A stretch of DNA of 64,000 nucleotides, taken from Pirellulales bacterium (lineage in GTDB: Bacteria > Planctomycetota > Planctomycetia > Pirellulales > UBA1268). Where the stretch lies: the NCBI GenBank assembly GCA_016776925.1, contig JADHSL010000006.1:1-64000 (forward strand). Direction: 5' to 3'. The position numbers and the translations under genes were made by a program. Below are positions 26,295 to 35,803 of this stretch, piece after piece; positions within the stretch are counted from its first letter, which is position 1; every line of letters begins with the position of its first letter. Below the pieces are notes generated by a model. That model was given only the letters and a program-made list of their open reading frames with translations, did not search any database and had not been told where the DNA came from.

Positions 26295-26933
26295 ATGATC
26301 ACCAAATTATTGATCGCCTCCGGCAAACGCGCTGGACGGGCGATTTCAATGAAACGGGACAAATTACTTATTGGTCGTGCAGAGGAATGTGATCTGCGGC
26401 CTCTTAGTGAAGAGGTTAGTAGGAAGCACTGCGCGATTATTAAAAAGGATGATGTCCTTTGGGCAAAGGATCTTCGCAGTAGGAATGGGACTTTTGTAAA
26501 TGGTCTCCGCCTTAGCGAGCCAAAGCAATTAGCTGATGGTGACCTTGTTCGTGTGGGATCTTTAGAACTCAAGGTTTCTGTTGCGGTTGAGCCCAAACTC
26601 GAAACCGAGGAAGACATTTCTAGACTGTTACTGGGCGGCGATGACCCTGCCGGCATTCATGACACGACGCGATCAATTGACGCTTCAGGTGATGACTCTG
26701 CACTTGTTCATGGTTCCAGTGAACCGAAGGGTAAGGATGCCGCTGAGGCAACGATGATTTCTTCTGCAGGTGTTGTTGATGAGGACGATGATTCTTCAGC
26801 CCATGGAAAAGCCGTTGAAGAAATTCTGAAATCCCGTACAAAACCTGGAAATTTGCCGAAGTCGAACAAGTCAGATGGTTCAAGTCGGGAGGCCGCATCC
26901 GATGCCCTGCGGAAATACTTTGGTAATCGGTAG
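26295..26933 (+). CDS. FHA-domain protein
   Basis: The 212-residue protein starts with a forkhead-associated domain (about residues 5-95), which binds phosphothreonine peptides. The key motif is there: LIGRAEECDLRP, then SRKHCAI and LRSRNGTFVNG with the usual Gly-Arg, Ser-x-x-His and Asn residues. Residues 100-212 form an acidic, Asp/Ser/Glu-rich low-complexity tail ending in a short basic helix (REAASDALRKYFGNR), likely the contact site for a partner. No kinase gene is next to it. It probably works as a soluble signalling adaptor. Confidence 0.88.
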   Translation: MITKLLIASGKRAGRAISMKRDKLLIGRAEECDLRPLSEEVSRKHCAIIKKDDVLWAKDLRSRNGTFVNGLRLSEPKQLADGDLVRVGSLELKVSVAVEPKLETEEDISRLLLGGDDPAGIHDTTRSIDASGDDSALVHGSSEPKGKDAAEATMISSAGVVDEDDDSSAHGKAVEEILKSRTKPGNLPKSNKSDGSSREAASDALRKYFGNR

Positions 26934-27153
26934 TTCCCCAGCCGCTTTGCTTGGTCGTTGATTTAGGCACAATTCATACAATCCGACCGTTCGCGAAAAA
27001 ATCGCTATTTTGCCTGCCCGCTTCTGTTGGGATGAGCAATACTTCTTAGCCGACCGGCATGACTGATTGTTTTTGAACTCTCTCATGTCGAGAATTCATT
27101 GGAATATTCGGTCACAAAACAGGCTACGTACAAATAACATTGGAAGAGATGTA

Positions 27154-27369
27154 ATGACAAATACGAAAGAAATAGCATCAAGAAGGCGGTCCATCGATCC
27201 AGCGACGTGTGAGCGTGACTATGACTCCTCAGAGGTTGAATTCATGCAGGCCCTTGAACAATATAAAAATGACAGTGGGCGACGATTTCCAACATGTAGC
27301 GAGATACTGACAGTACTGCGTTCACTTGGATATGTCCGGGTGATGCCTTGCTCTGTGGCAGCTAGCTAA
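27154..27369 (+). CDS. Small conserved-looking protein, function unknown
   Basis: The 71-residue product starts at ATG 27154 with a GGAAGAG ribosome binding site about 6 bases upstream. Its core, VEFMQALEQYKNDSGRRFPTCSEILTVLRSLGYVRV, looks like a compact two- or three-helix domain. I recall similar short proteins in planctomycete genomes but do not know their function. The N terminus is basic. It stands alone between the FHA gene and a TPR lipoprotein gene. An in-frame upstream extension to 27067 is possible but lacks a ribosome binding site. Confidence 0.65.
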   Translation: MTNTKEIASRRRSIDPATCERDYDSSEVEFMQALEQYKNDSGRRFPTCSEILTVLRSLGYVRVMPCSVAAS

Positions 27370-27517
27370 ATCTCTTGTTCTAGTCAGTTTTACAAGGAAT
27401 ATTCGGTCTTGCCCCGGTGAAGTGCCACGCGATATCGTCTTGTTTTTCATAGAAGTCTGCGGACTGTACGTGGAGCACAATACATTGAGAGACGGTAGGT
27501 TTTTGCTTTGTCGAGCG

Positions 27518-28213
27518 ATGTCCGGCGTTTCTGTGATCGGCATGATCTGTCTCAGTCTGCTATCTGGCTGCGGCAGATTCATGCAATCTGACTCTGACAA
27601 AGGTGTGAGCCTTTATCAGCAGGGAAACTATCTTGGCGCGGCGAATTCCTTCCAAAAAGCACTTGAGAAGCAGCCCGGGGATGCGGACTGTTTTTATAAT
27701 CTTGGAGCAACCTACCATCAGCAGTCAAAACTTTTTGGTAGGGCTGGTGACCTTCAGACAGCTGAACAGTACTATCATCTTTGCTTAGCAAGAAATCAGA
27801 ATCACGCAGCATGTCAGCGAGGGCTTGCAGTGCTTCTGGTTGAAACGGGGCGTACTGGAGATGCTGCGACACAACTCGAACAATGGGCTGCAAGGGAGCC
27901 CGCTAACCCTGAACCGAAAATAGAACTTGCCCGGCTTTGTCACGAGCAGGGTGATAACCTGGATGCAGAAAATTATTTAATCGATGCAGTTTCAATTGAT
28001 CCGGACAACCCCCGGGCACTCGTTGCACTTGGTCAAATCAGGGAGTCTTCTGGTGATACGCAGCAGGCACTTGCAAACTATTCAAAAGCGCTCGAATTAG
28101 ACCGAAACCAGCCAACTGTGGCTGCAAAAGTGGCTACTCTTTCGACAAGTGGTCCTCCGCCGGTCATCGCAGTTGCGCCTCCAGCCGGCGGATCACCCTA
28201 CTCTCCGCGGTGA
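27518..28213 (+). CDS. TPR-repeat lipoprotein
   Basis: From ATG 27518 the product has 231 residues and an N-terminal lipoprotein signal: MSGVSVIGMICLSLLSGC with the lipobox LSGC, so Cys18 would be lipidated and the protein held at a membrane. The rest is a series of tetratricopeptide repeats from about residue 25 to 210 (GVSLYQQGNYLGAANSFQKAL, DCFYNLGATYHQQ, NPRALVALGQIRESSGDTQQALANYSKALEL). The C terminus is Pro/Ala/Gly-rich. The frame extends upstream to 27422, but that reading hides the signal. Such proteins are scaffolds for envelope complexes. A hairpin terminator follows. Confidence 0.8.
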   Translation: MSGVSVIGMICLSLLSGCGRFMQSDSDKGVSLYQQGNYLGAANSFQKALEKQPGDADCFYNLGATYHQQSKLFGRAGDLQTAEQYYHLCLARNQNHAACQRGLAVLLVETGRTGDAATQLEQWAAREPANPEPKIELARLCHEQGDNLDAENYLIDAVSIDPDNPRALVALGQIRESSGDTQQALANYSKALELDRNQPTVAAKVATLSTSGPPPVIAVAPPAGGSPYSPR

Positions 28214-28258
28214 TTCCGCCAAGAAACGGTAGCCCGTTGACCCTGTAGGTGGGGGGGC

Positions 28259-28285
28259 CGTACTCTTGTGAGTACGAGTATTTTT
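28259..28285 (+). terminator. Rho-independent terminator after the TPR lipoprotein gene
   Basis: CGTACTC (28259-28265) pairs perfectly with GAGTACG (28270-28276) around the loop TTGT, and TATTTTT follows at 28279-28285. Position and form fit a terminator for the gene ending at 28213. A smaller AACGG/CCGTT stem lies upstream at 28225-28238. Further on, CCCTCG (28304-28309) can pair with CGAGGG (28321-28326). Confidence 0.55.
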
Positions 28286-28415
28286 GTTGCGTTCCTTAAA
28301 GTTCCCTCGGAAGTCGTTTTCGAGGGGGACACACGTGACGCTGTGAGACAAATCATGCCTGCGGTATGCCGGTGGGTGGTGGTTCATTTGTATGCAGGCA
28401 GTGACGGAGAAATTC

Positions 28416-29519
28416 ATGGCGACGGTTGCTGATAGGGTATTTAACTTCTCAGCAGGGCCTGCAGTATTGCCATTGCCAGTGCTCGAAAAAGCTCAGGGGG
28501 AATTGCTGGCCTTGCCAGGCGTTGGCTCATCAGTGCTTGAAATCAGTCATCGTAGTAAAGCATTCGATGGCATTCTTGATCGTACGCTAGCGGGTCTGAA
28601 AAGCCTTCTAGGAATTGGTGAAGACTATGAAGTTGTATTGCTTCAGGGAGGAGCGAGTCTCCAGTTCTCTATGGTTCCGATGAATTTTCTTGCGGGTCAG
28701 TCTGGTGCTGCCAACTACATACTCACTGGAACATGGGGCAAAGGAGGGCTTAAGGAAGCAAGTCGGATTGGTAAAACGCATATTGCTTGGGACGGCAGCA
28801 CGAATGGGTACAACTGTCTGCCAGCAGCTGATGAAATTACGCTCTCAGAATCCCCCGCGTATGTTCATGTTACGAGCAATGAGACAATCCAAGGAGTGCA
28901 ATGGCAGCAGATGCCATCAGTCCAAAATGCTCCACTGATTTGTGATTCATCAAGTGACTTTCTTTCTCGACCGGTTGATATTTCACAGTATGGAATGATC
29001 TATGCCTGTGCTCAGAAGAATGCTGGAATTGCTGGAGTCACAGTCGCAATCATTCGTCGCGATCTGCTTGCCCGTTCGCGGGAGGACTTGCCGGCGATGT
29101 TGGACTACCGAACGTTTGTTGAGAAAGGATCACGACCGAATACGCCACCAGTGTTTGCCGTGTATATTTTAGGTTTGGTTTGTGAATGGCTGATGAATGA
29201 AGTTGGTGGTTTGAATGCTATTCTAGAACGCAATACGGCTAAAGCTACGAAAGTATATGGAGTGATCGATTCATCAAGCGGCTTTTATAAAGGGCATGCT
29301 TGTCCTGCAAGTCGTTCCCTTATGAACGTGACGTTTCGTCTTCCTTCAGAGGATCTAGAAGCAACCTTTGTGAAAAACGCCGCCTCGGAGGGCCTCACTG
29401 ACCTTAAGGGGCATCGGTCAGTGGGTGGTATTCGGGCAAGCATTTATAATGCTATGCCGGAAGAAGGAGTTGAGGCTTTGTGTCAATTTATGAATGATTT
29501 TAAGAGTTCTCATGGATAG
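28416..29519 (+). CDS. serC: Phosphoserine aminotransferase
   Basis: SerC converts 3-phosphohydroxypyruvate to 3-phosphoserine with glutamate as amino donor, using PLP. The product has the diagnostic start RVFNFSAGPAVLPLPVLEKAQ, the ISHRSKAF segment, LLQGGASLQFSMVPMNF, and the PLP-lysine motif ACAQKNAGIAGVTV. I choose ATG 28416 (367 residues), which has GGAGA at good spacing, over ATG 28392. serA comes 127 bases downstream, so the first two steps of the serine branch from 3-phosphoglycerate lie together. The phosphatase serB is not in the window. Confidence 0.95.
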   Translation: MATVADRVFNFSAGPAVLPLPVLEKAQGELLALPGVGSSVLEISHRSKAFDGILDRTLAGLKSLLGIGEDYEVVLLQGGASLQFSMVPMNFLAGQSGAANYILTGTWGKGGLKEASRIGKTHIAWDGSTNGYNCLPAADEITLSESPAYVHVTSNETIQGVQWQQMPSVQNAPLICDSSSDFLSRPVDISQYGMIYACAQKNAGIAGVTVAIIRRDLLARSREDLPAMLDYRTFVEKGSRPNTPPVFAVYILGLVCEWLMNEVGGLNAILERNTAKATKVYGVIDSSSGFYKGHACPASRSLMNVTFRLPSEDLEATFVKNAASEGLTDLKGHRSVGGIRASIYNAMPEEGVEALCQFMNDFKSSHG

Positions 29520-29646
29520 GTGACCTTCATTAGCTTATTCGGTGTGTCATCATTAGGATGCGTCAGAAAGGGCTCATCTTGATTTTTAATACTACGTTGT
29601 GATCCCTACTCAAGGAGTGCCGGTCTCGCCCAGGTGCAAACAAACT

Positions 29647-31296
29647 ATGCCATCGATAATCGTGCTCGATAAACTTAGCCCCGATGGGCTTGCTCTCCTT
29701 GATGCGGCTGGCCGGTTGGGGATCTCCTATGAAGTGAAGACAGGTCTCTCCGGTGAAGAATTAAAGAATGTGCTGGCATCTCATGACGGAGCCATTTGTC
29801 GTAGTGGTGTTAAAATAACGGCAGATGTGTTAGCAGGAAACCATCGCCTTCGTGCAATCGTACGTGCTGGGGTTGGTACAGATAATATCGACAAGCAGGC
29901 TGCAACTCGCCAGGGGATTGTTGTGATGAACACTCCGGCAGGAAATACAGTAAGTACTGCTGAGCATGCGTTTACGTTACTTCTGGCTCTCTCTCGGAAT
30001 GTAGCTCCTGCCGATGCGAGCCTTCGTGAGCATCGCTGGGATAGAAGTAAGTACATGGGGGTTCAGCTAGCAGGCAAGACGCTTGGTATTGTTGGTATGG
30101 GACGTATAGGGCAGGCAGTGGCTAGTCGCGCCCGTGCTTTTGATATGAGGGTCGTGGTCTATGACCCCTTTCTGGCAGCAGAGCGGGCAGGTGAGCTTGG
30201 TGTTGAATTGTTTGGAAGTGTTCGGGAAATGTTACCGGAACTCGATTATTTGACTGTCCACACGCCACTCACGGACGACACTCGTCACTTGATCGGCAAG
30301 GAAGAGTTGTCTTTGCTCAAGCCTGGCGTGCGTTTAATTAACTGCGCGAGAGGTGGAATCTATGATGAAGAGGCGTTACTCGAGGGTCTTGAAAGTGGCG
30401 TACTGGCCGGGGCAGCGCTTGACGTTTTTGAGACCGAGCCGTGTACAGAGAGCCCGCTGTTTGGACGGCCTGATGTCCTTGTAACACCACATCTTGGTGC
30501 GAGTACTGAGGAAGCACAGTCACAGGTCGCTATTGAAGGAGTAAATTTACTCACTGATTTTCTACGAACTGGAACTATTCGTCATTCGGTCAACTCAAGC
30601 CCGATTGACCCTGCAGATCTTGAAGGTCTTCGTGGTTTTCTTGATCTTGGGTGGCGGCTAGGCATATTGTTATCGCAACTTGATGATCAGCCACCCAAAG
30701 CTGTTTCAATTGCATACAGGGGAGAAATTGCATCGAGGAACACTCGACTTATCACGGCCGCATTTGCCGCTGGATTGCTTGAAACAGCACTCGAAGACGT
30801 CAATATCATTAATGCGGAGATGTTGTTGAGGGAGCGAGGAATCGAGCTTGTAGAGCAAAGTAGAACTGACCCCGGTGCGTTTAGTTCAGTCGTCGCTGTT
30901 GATCTTGTTGTCGGGGATCATGTTCACCGCGCGGCAGGAACTCTTTTTGGGCGATCCATGCCCAGGCTCGTTCAGCTTGAGGGGCATCGTCTGGAGGCGT
31001 ATCTTGATGGAACACTCCTGATTTTCATGCACGAAGATGTTCCAGGGATCATTGGGAATGTCGGTACAGCGTTTGGCGGAACTGGTGTTAATATTGCTCA
31101 GATGACCGTTGGTCGTTCGGCACCTGGCGGTGACGCGATTGGCGTGCTCAGTCTTGATCAGGAGCCGTCAGAAGAGTCGTTGTCGAATGTTCGGACGTGT
31201 GAAGGGATACATTCTGCAAAAATATGTAAGTTGCCAATGGCTGGGCAACTTCCCTACTGGTTAGCCGCTGGATCGAACGGCTCAGACGGGAGATAA
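29647..31296 (+). CDS. serA: D-3-phosphoglycerate dehydrogenase
   Basis: SerA oxidises 3-phosphoglycerate to 3-phosphohydroxypyruvate with NAD, opening serine synthesis. The 549-residue long-form enzyme has the NAD-binding motif GMGRIGQAVASRA, catalytic Arg in NCARGGIYDE, and the His/Glu pair in HLGASTEEAQ. It then has the allosteric substrate-binding domain (about residues 305-450) and a C-terminal ACT domain (LIFMHEDVPGIIGNVGTAFG), which commonly senses serine. ATG 29647 gives the family's start MPSIIVLDKLSPDGL; the frame runs on to TTG/GTG-type starts upstream at 29599. Confidence 0.95.
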   Translation: MPSIIVLDKLSPDGLALLDAAGRLGISYEVKTGLSGEELKNVLASHDGAICRSGVKITADVLAGNHRLRAIVRAGVGTDNIDKQAATRQGIVVMNTPAGNTVSTAEHAFTLLLALSRNVAPADASLREHRWDRSKYMGVQLAGKTLGIVGMGRIGQAVASRARAFDMRVVVYDPFLAAERAGELGVELFGSVREMLPELDYLTVHTPLTDDTRHLIGKEELSLLKPGVRLINCARGGIYDEEALLEGLESGVLAGAALDVFETEPCTESPLFGRPDVLVTPHLGASTEEAQSQVAIEGVNLLTDFLRTGTIRHSVNSSPIDPADLEGLRGFLDLGWRLGILLSQLDDQPPKAVSIAYRGEIASRNTRLITAAFAAGLLETALEDVNIINAEMLLRERGIELVEQSRTDPGAFSSVVAVDLVVGDHVHRAAGTLFGRSMPRLVQLEGHRLEAYLDGTLLIFMHEDVPGIIGNVGTAFGGTGVNIAQMTVGRSAPGGDAIGVLSLDQEPSEESLSNVRTCEGIHSAKICKLPMAGQLPYWLAAGSNGSDGR

Positions 31297-31377
31297 TACA
31301 AAAGAACTGTGTTCCGTCTTACAGCTAGGTTCAATGTTTCGGTTGATTTGATCCATCCTTGAAATGGTCCAAAAGCT

Positions 31378-34300
31378 ATGATGGAAGGGCCAGCAAAACT
31401 GTTGTGTTATTCCGTCCGGTTTGGTTGTGCCGGTTGTCGGCTTGTACTTCTTTTGTCTATCTGTCTACTTTTGATTAGCCTCGTTGGAGGTAGTGTTCAG
31501 GCAGAATCGATGCTGGAGCAATCAGCTTCACGGCTCATTACAGCTCTTGGTGAAAAAGGCTATCACGATACCGCGATTGCCGTACTCGACCAACTTTCTC
31601 GCAATGAGGCGGTGTCGGATTCATTCCGGCAAAAGATTCCTTTATGGCGTGCCAATGAACGTGTGGCCGGCATCCGTGAGACTTCAGATGCAGAGCAAAG
31701 GCAGCGGGCCTACGAGAGAGCGATCAGCGATTTCAAGCACATCCTTGAGGGTCACCATGATCTATCCGTTGCTGCCGAGGCAGCCTTTCAATTGGGAATG
31801 GTCTTTCTTGACATGGGGAGACTTTCGAGGAACCAGGCAGCCGCTGTCGGGAAAGATCTCAAAGAAGCTCAGCGATTCTTTTTGTCTGCCGTTGATGCGT
31901 TTGTAGGGTCACGGTCAGGCCAGACGGCTCTCAGTGCATTAGAGAAAGAGCTTCAACACGTCGAAGAGCTCATTGGTGAATATCGAGGGCGGCGAGTGAT
32001 TGCGCCAGATGGTCGTCGCAAACTGAACCAACTAGAGCAGAGCCGCGAAAGGCTGCGGGGTCGTCGCGTGCAGGTTCAATTGCTTGCAGCCGAGGCGTTC
32101 TCAGAAATGGCTGAATGTTTTGAGCAAGACTCAAAAGAATGGAGCCAGAGTCTCGAGGAGGCTTTGCGGCGGTATCATGCAGTGTATCTGTCGACACCAA
32201 CCCGTTCCGCAGGATTGTGGGCACGGCTTGAGGAAGGGAAGACGCTTCTTGCTCTGGGGCGGAAAAAAGAAGGGCAAGAAGTCTTGATTGAGATTACGAA
32301 ATTACCAAGTTCAGAGACATTAATTTACCAGCTACGAGTGAAGGCAGTCGACTCATTGCTTGCCAGCTGGACCAACACTACGAGCTTGAAAGATGATGAA
32401 CAATTTGACGAACGGCTTCGGCAATTTGTGCTCGGCGAGAGTCTAGTATCTCCGCTCAATTCAGATTATTTGGCAATGAAGTATCGTTCAGCTGAATTGC
32501 TTTGGCGACGGCTGGAGGCATCGTCAGTAGATTCAAAAGATGCTCGCAAGTCCCTGCTGGCTGATGTCAGGATTCTGGCTCGAGACGTTGCTAAAGCTGG
32601 TGGTATCTATGCTGCATCCGCAAGAAAATTGCTCGAACAGTTAGGACGGCAGGACGCAGCATTTGCTGACCGACTCGGCCGTAGCTTTGTTGCATCCTTT
32701 CGTCACGCTGAAGAAGTCTTGGAACAGTACCGCACGAATCCATCAGAAACACAGCGATCAACAGCTCTCGCGGAACTTCAAGAGGTTCTGAGGATTGCGC
32801 CCAGCCAGCCAGCCGAAGATCAAGAACTGAAAAAAGAGCAACTGTCACTTCTGCGGTATCAGTTGGCACTTCTTTTTTACGAGGATCAGCGTTACCACGA
32901 GGCTGCTTCTCTGGGCGACTTTCTTGTGAAGTATTCGTTGTATGAACCTATATGCCAAAAAGCAGCTATTCTCGCGTTAGCCAGTTGGCAAGCTTTAGTG
33001 ACACAGCAGAATGCACAGTGGGCTGATAGTGCTACGACCCAAATAGGTGAACTGGCATCAGTAATTATGCGGCGATGGCCTCGTGACCGATGTTCTACCG
33101 ACGCCGCAGAAGTAAGCATCAACCTTGCGTTGCGAAATGGGAATAGTGCAGCTATCAAGAGTGTTCTGTACAGTCTCGATGAGGATGTAATTGGACGGGG
33201 TGAAGTGCTTGTGCGCGGTGGAGTGGCACTATGGCATCTCTGTCAGAGCCCTGGTAATGGACAGGATAGAACATCAAGCGGACTGAGAACGGAATGCGTG
33301 CAGCATGCAAGCGAGGCTCTTGATGAAGGGTTTGCAGCCATCGATGAAGTAACGTCGATGCAGGGTAGGACCTTCGAAGTTGCTGTGGCTGGGGCTATTG
33401 CACGTTGCGAAATTTCTTTGTACTTGGGGCAAGATGACTCTCTGGATCTTTTTTCACTGCTTACTCATGCCGGCTATGGGCCTTCGCGGGTTCTTCGAGA
33501 TTCCTCAAGGGAACTCCCACCTTCAATTTATGAGCCTGGCTTGCGTGTGTGTGTTCGGGCCTTTTCAAAGCTTCAGCGATATGACTTGGCAATGCAGTCA
33601 ATGCAGGCCTTGGTGGAGAACATATCTTCGAATAAAGAAGCAAGGCTTCGGCTTGTTGGAACATCTATTTCAGTCGGGAAAAAGCTTATCGAAGCAGCAG
33701 AAGAACGTAGAAGCCAAGACAATGCATCAAGTGAGCAGAGCAGGTTTTCGGACGATGAGATTGAGTTTATTGAGCACTTGCTTGACTTTACGAAAGATGC
33801 CACAGATCAACTAGAGGTGATGTCCTGGGTGGCGATCACTCTAAGTAGGCTTGGGCTTCCAGGTGATGGTCTCGTTTCTCATGTTCCCGAGAAAAAAAGA
33901 AAGTCCTTTCTCTTACAGGCTTCTGCGACAATAGAGAAAATTCTGTCACATGGTGAACTTCCTCAATCAGCAATGACTTCCTGGCGACGTGAGTTGGTAG
34001 CCGTAAGGTCAAATCTTGGTCAGTGGGAGGAGGCCGTGGAGCAGATGAGGGTCATATTGGCAGATCAACAGAACAAACGGTCACCAGTGCTCCAGCAATA
34101 TGCAGCGGACTTATTTCAGAAGGCGGCACAGAATTCACAGAGTCTTGAACAGGCACGAGCGTATTTCCGTTCGGCGATTGTCGGCAGTCGGGTGATGTTA
34201 GAAGTTGGTGAAAGTGTCGTCTGGGGTTGGGGTTCACTTGCGAGTCGAGTTTCAAAAGCAGCATTTGGCTCACGTGAGGGTGTCGCTGACAAGATGCAAG

Positions 34301-34527
34301 AAATTTATTTTGAGTCGCGCTTTCGACTCGCGGCCTGCCGACTAGCATGGGCGCAGAAGGAGGTTGACGCTGCTATCAAGACTCGCCTACTCAAAGAGGC
34401 TGAAGCCGATATAAAAATTGAGGCTCAGCTGCACCCAAGCCTCGGCGGTGACGTATTAAAAGAAAGGTTTGAGGCGTTGCTGGAAGTAATCCAGCAGGAG
34501 TCTCTCACGATTTCAAAGACGAGATAA
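31378..34527 (+). CDS. Large exported TPR-like protein
   Basis: The 1049-residue protein has a strong N-terminal signal segment (LVLLLSICLLLISLVGGSVQA, cleavage expected near residue 43) and is then almost all helical repeats of TPR or TPR-like type, for example SVAAEAAFQLGMVFLDMG, GLWARLEEGKTLLALGRKKEG and LLRYQLALLFYEDQRYHEAASL. No enzyme motif is seen. Five bases separate it from the second TPR gene, and ExbB/ExbD-type genes follow, so it is likely the periplasmic scaffold of a proton-driven envelope machine. Counterparts with this order occur in planctomycetes, as far as I recall. Confidence 0.78.
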   Translation: MMEGPAKLLCYSVRFGCAGCRLVLLLSICLLLISLVGGSVQAESMLEQSASRLITALGEKGYHDTAIAVLDQLSRNEAVSDSFRQKIPLWRANERVAGIRETSDAEQRQRAYERAISDFKHILEGHHDLSVAAEAAFQLGMVFLDMGRLSRNQAAAVGKDLKEAQRFFLSAVDAFVGSRSGQTALSALEKELQHVEELIGEYRGRRVIAPDGRRKLNQLEQSRERLRGRRVQVQLLAAEAFSEMAECFEQDSKEWSQSLEEALRRYHAVYLSTPTRSAGLWARLEEGKTLLALGRKKEGQEVLIEITKLPSSETLIYQLRVKAVDSLLASWTNTTSLKDDEQFDERLRQFVLGESLVSPLNSDYLAMKYRSAELLWRRLEASSVDSKDARKSLLADVRILARDVAKAGGIYAASARKLLEQLGRQDAAFADRLGRSFVASFRHAEEVLEQYRTNPSETQRSTALAELQEVLRIAPSQPAEDQELKKEQLSLLRYQLALLFYEDQRYHEAASLGDFLVKYSLYEPICQKAAILALASWQALVTQQNAQWADSATTQIGELASVIMRRWPRDRCSTDAAEVSINLALRNGNSAAIKSVLYSLDEDVIGRGEVLVRGGVALWHLCQSPGNGQDRTSSGLRTECVQHASEALDEGFAAIDEVTSMQGRTFEVAVAGAIARCEISLYLGQDDSLDLFSLLTHAGYGPSRVLRDSSRELPPSIYEPGLRVCVRAFSKLQRYDLAMQSMQALVENISSNKEARLRLVGTSISVGKKLIEAAEERRSQDNASSEQSRFSDDEIEFIEHLLDFTKDATDQLEVMSWVAITLSRLGLPGDGLVSHVPEKKRKSFLLQASATIEKILSHGELPQSAMTSWRRELVAVRSNLGQWEEAVEQMRVILADQQNKRSPVLQQYAADLFQKAAQNSQSLEQARAYFRSAIVGSRVMLEVGESVVWGWGSLASRVSKAAFGSREGVADKMQEIYFESRFRLAACRLAWAQKEVDAAIKTRLLKEAEADIKIEAQLHPSLGGDVLKERFEALLEVIQQESLTISKTR

Positions 34528-34532
34528 AGACT

Positions 34533-35663
34533 ATGAAATACAAATATCTAGAAAAAAACCCAAGCCGAATTTTAGGACTGTTTGATTTGTTTCTCAGGCG
34601 GCTTGTGGTCTGTTGCATCTATGCCGCATCGCAAAGCGGAGCAAGCGTTGACGCGGCGGATCAGGTGGTCACTCGTAACGAAACGTTATTTGGGAAAATA
34701 GAATCTGTGTCGACTGAAGCGGTTCAGTTGCTCCCTAGAGGCTCTGCGAGTGCTGCTCGCGAAATAGGCGTTTCAGATGTCGTGATGATTCAATTTTCTG
34801 ATGAACCGCAGGATTTGATTGAGGCAAAAAGGCGGCTTGTAAAAAATAACTTTGTCGGCGCCCTCGAAGCCATTCAGCAAGTCGATGAAGATGAGATTCA
34901 GAGTGCTTCGGTGGCGGTTCGTGGTGAATATGCATATGTCCGAGCAGTGGCTGGCGGTCATGTTGCGATGGGCGTTGCTGGGAAAATATCCTCGGCCCTC
35001 CGTTCTATAAAAAATGTAATCGACCAGTTTACGCGTTCAATTCATTACTATGAATTACTCGAGGTTGCTGGAGATCTTGAGCAAGCCCTTGGACGATATG
35101 ATGAAGCTGCGTCATGGTATAAGAAAATTGCGATCGGCCCCCCGCCTATGGTGGTCCGTGCAGGAAGGCTTAAAGGAGATGTTCTAGCTGCGGAAGGTCG
35201 GCACCTAGAGGCAATAACAGAATTTGAAAAAGTGCAGTCAGTTGATCTGGTTGGGGGCTTTGTTGAGCAAGAAAAAATGATGGCATGTCTTGGGCAGGCA
35301 GAAAGTCTTCTTTCGTTAGGCCGGTTTAGTGAGGCAGCCTCTCTTATTCGTACCATGCTTTCGGGATCACACCCTGAAGAAGTACCTATTGCCACGACTA
35401 ATGTATTACTCGGGAACGCGTATAGCCTCCTTGGTCGATCGCTCGCAGAGATGAAACAAGATCAAGATGCCTTAATTGCATATTTGACTGTGGATTTGGT
35501 GTATGGCGATGCCCCTGAAACGCACGCGGAAGCACTCTTTCAGTTGTTTCAATTGTGGAATAGTGGGGGCTATCCTCGACGGGCGGAGGAAGTACGAAAA
35601 AGATTGATGAAGACCTATCCGCAAAGTACTTGGGCTACTGATTTGAATCCGTCTACTAAGTAA
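34533..35663 (+). CDS. Second exported TPR-like protein
   Basis: The 376-residue protein begins with a basic stretch and a hydrophobic segment (LFLRRLVVCCIYAASQSGASVDAA) that can serve as a signal peptide. A short beta region follows (NETLFGKIESVSTEAVQLLPRG), rather like the small SH3-like domain seen ahead of some planctomycete repeat proteins. From about residue 90 come TPR-like repeats: DLIEAKRRLVKNNFVGALEAI, EVAGDLEQALGRYDEAASWYKKI, and EALFQLFQLWNSGGYPRRAEEVRKRL at the end. It lies 5 bases after the large TPR gene and 140 bases before the ExbB-like gene. Confidence 0.76.
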   Translation: MKYKYLEKNPSRILGLFDLFLRRLVVCCIYAASQSGASVDAADQVVTRNETLFGKIESVSTEAVQLLPRGSASAAREIGVSDVVMIQFSDEPQDLIEAKRRLVKNNFVGALEAIQQVDEDEIQSASVAVRGEYAYVRAVAGGHVAMGVAGKISSALRSIKNVIDQFTRSIHYYELLEVAGDLEQALGRYDEAASWYKKIAIGPPPMVVRAGRLKGDVLAAEGRHLEAITEFEKVQSVDLVGGFVEQEKMMACLGQAESLLSLGRFSEAASLIRTMLSGSHPEEVPIATTNVLLGNAYSLLGRSLAEMKQDQDALIAYLTVDLVYGDAPETHAEALFQLFQLWNSGGYPRRAEEVRKRLMKTYPQSTWATDLNPSTK

Positions 35664-35803
35664 ATCCGCGTAGCATGTTTGATCGCCATGGAGTACAAAC
35701 AGTAAACTTCAGGCAGTCCTCAGGAAGATCTTCTGATGCAAGATGCACTTTAGGATGAGTGATCGATTAGGGCTTATGTGCCAGAAAGCAGGGATGTTCA
35801 CAG

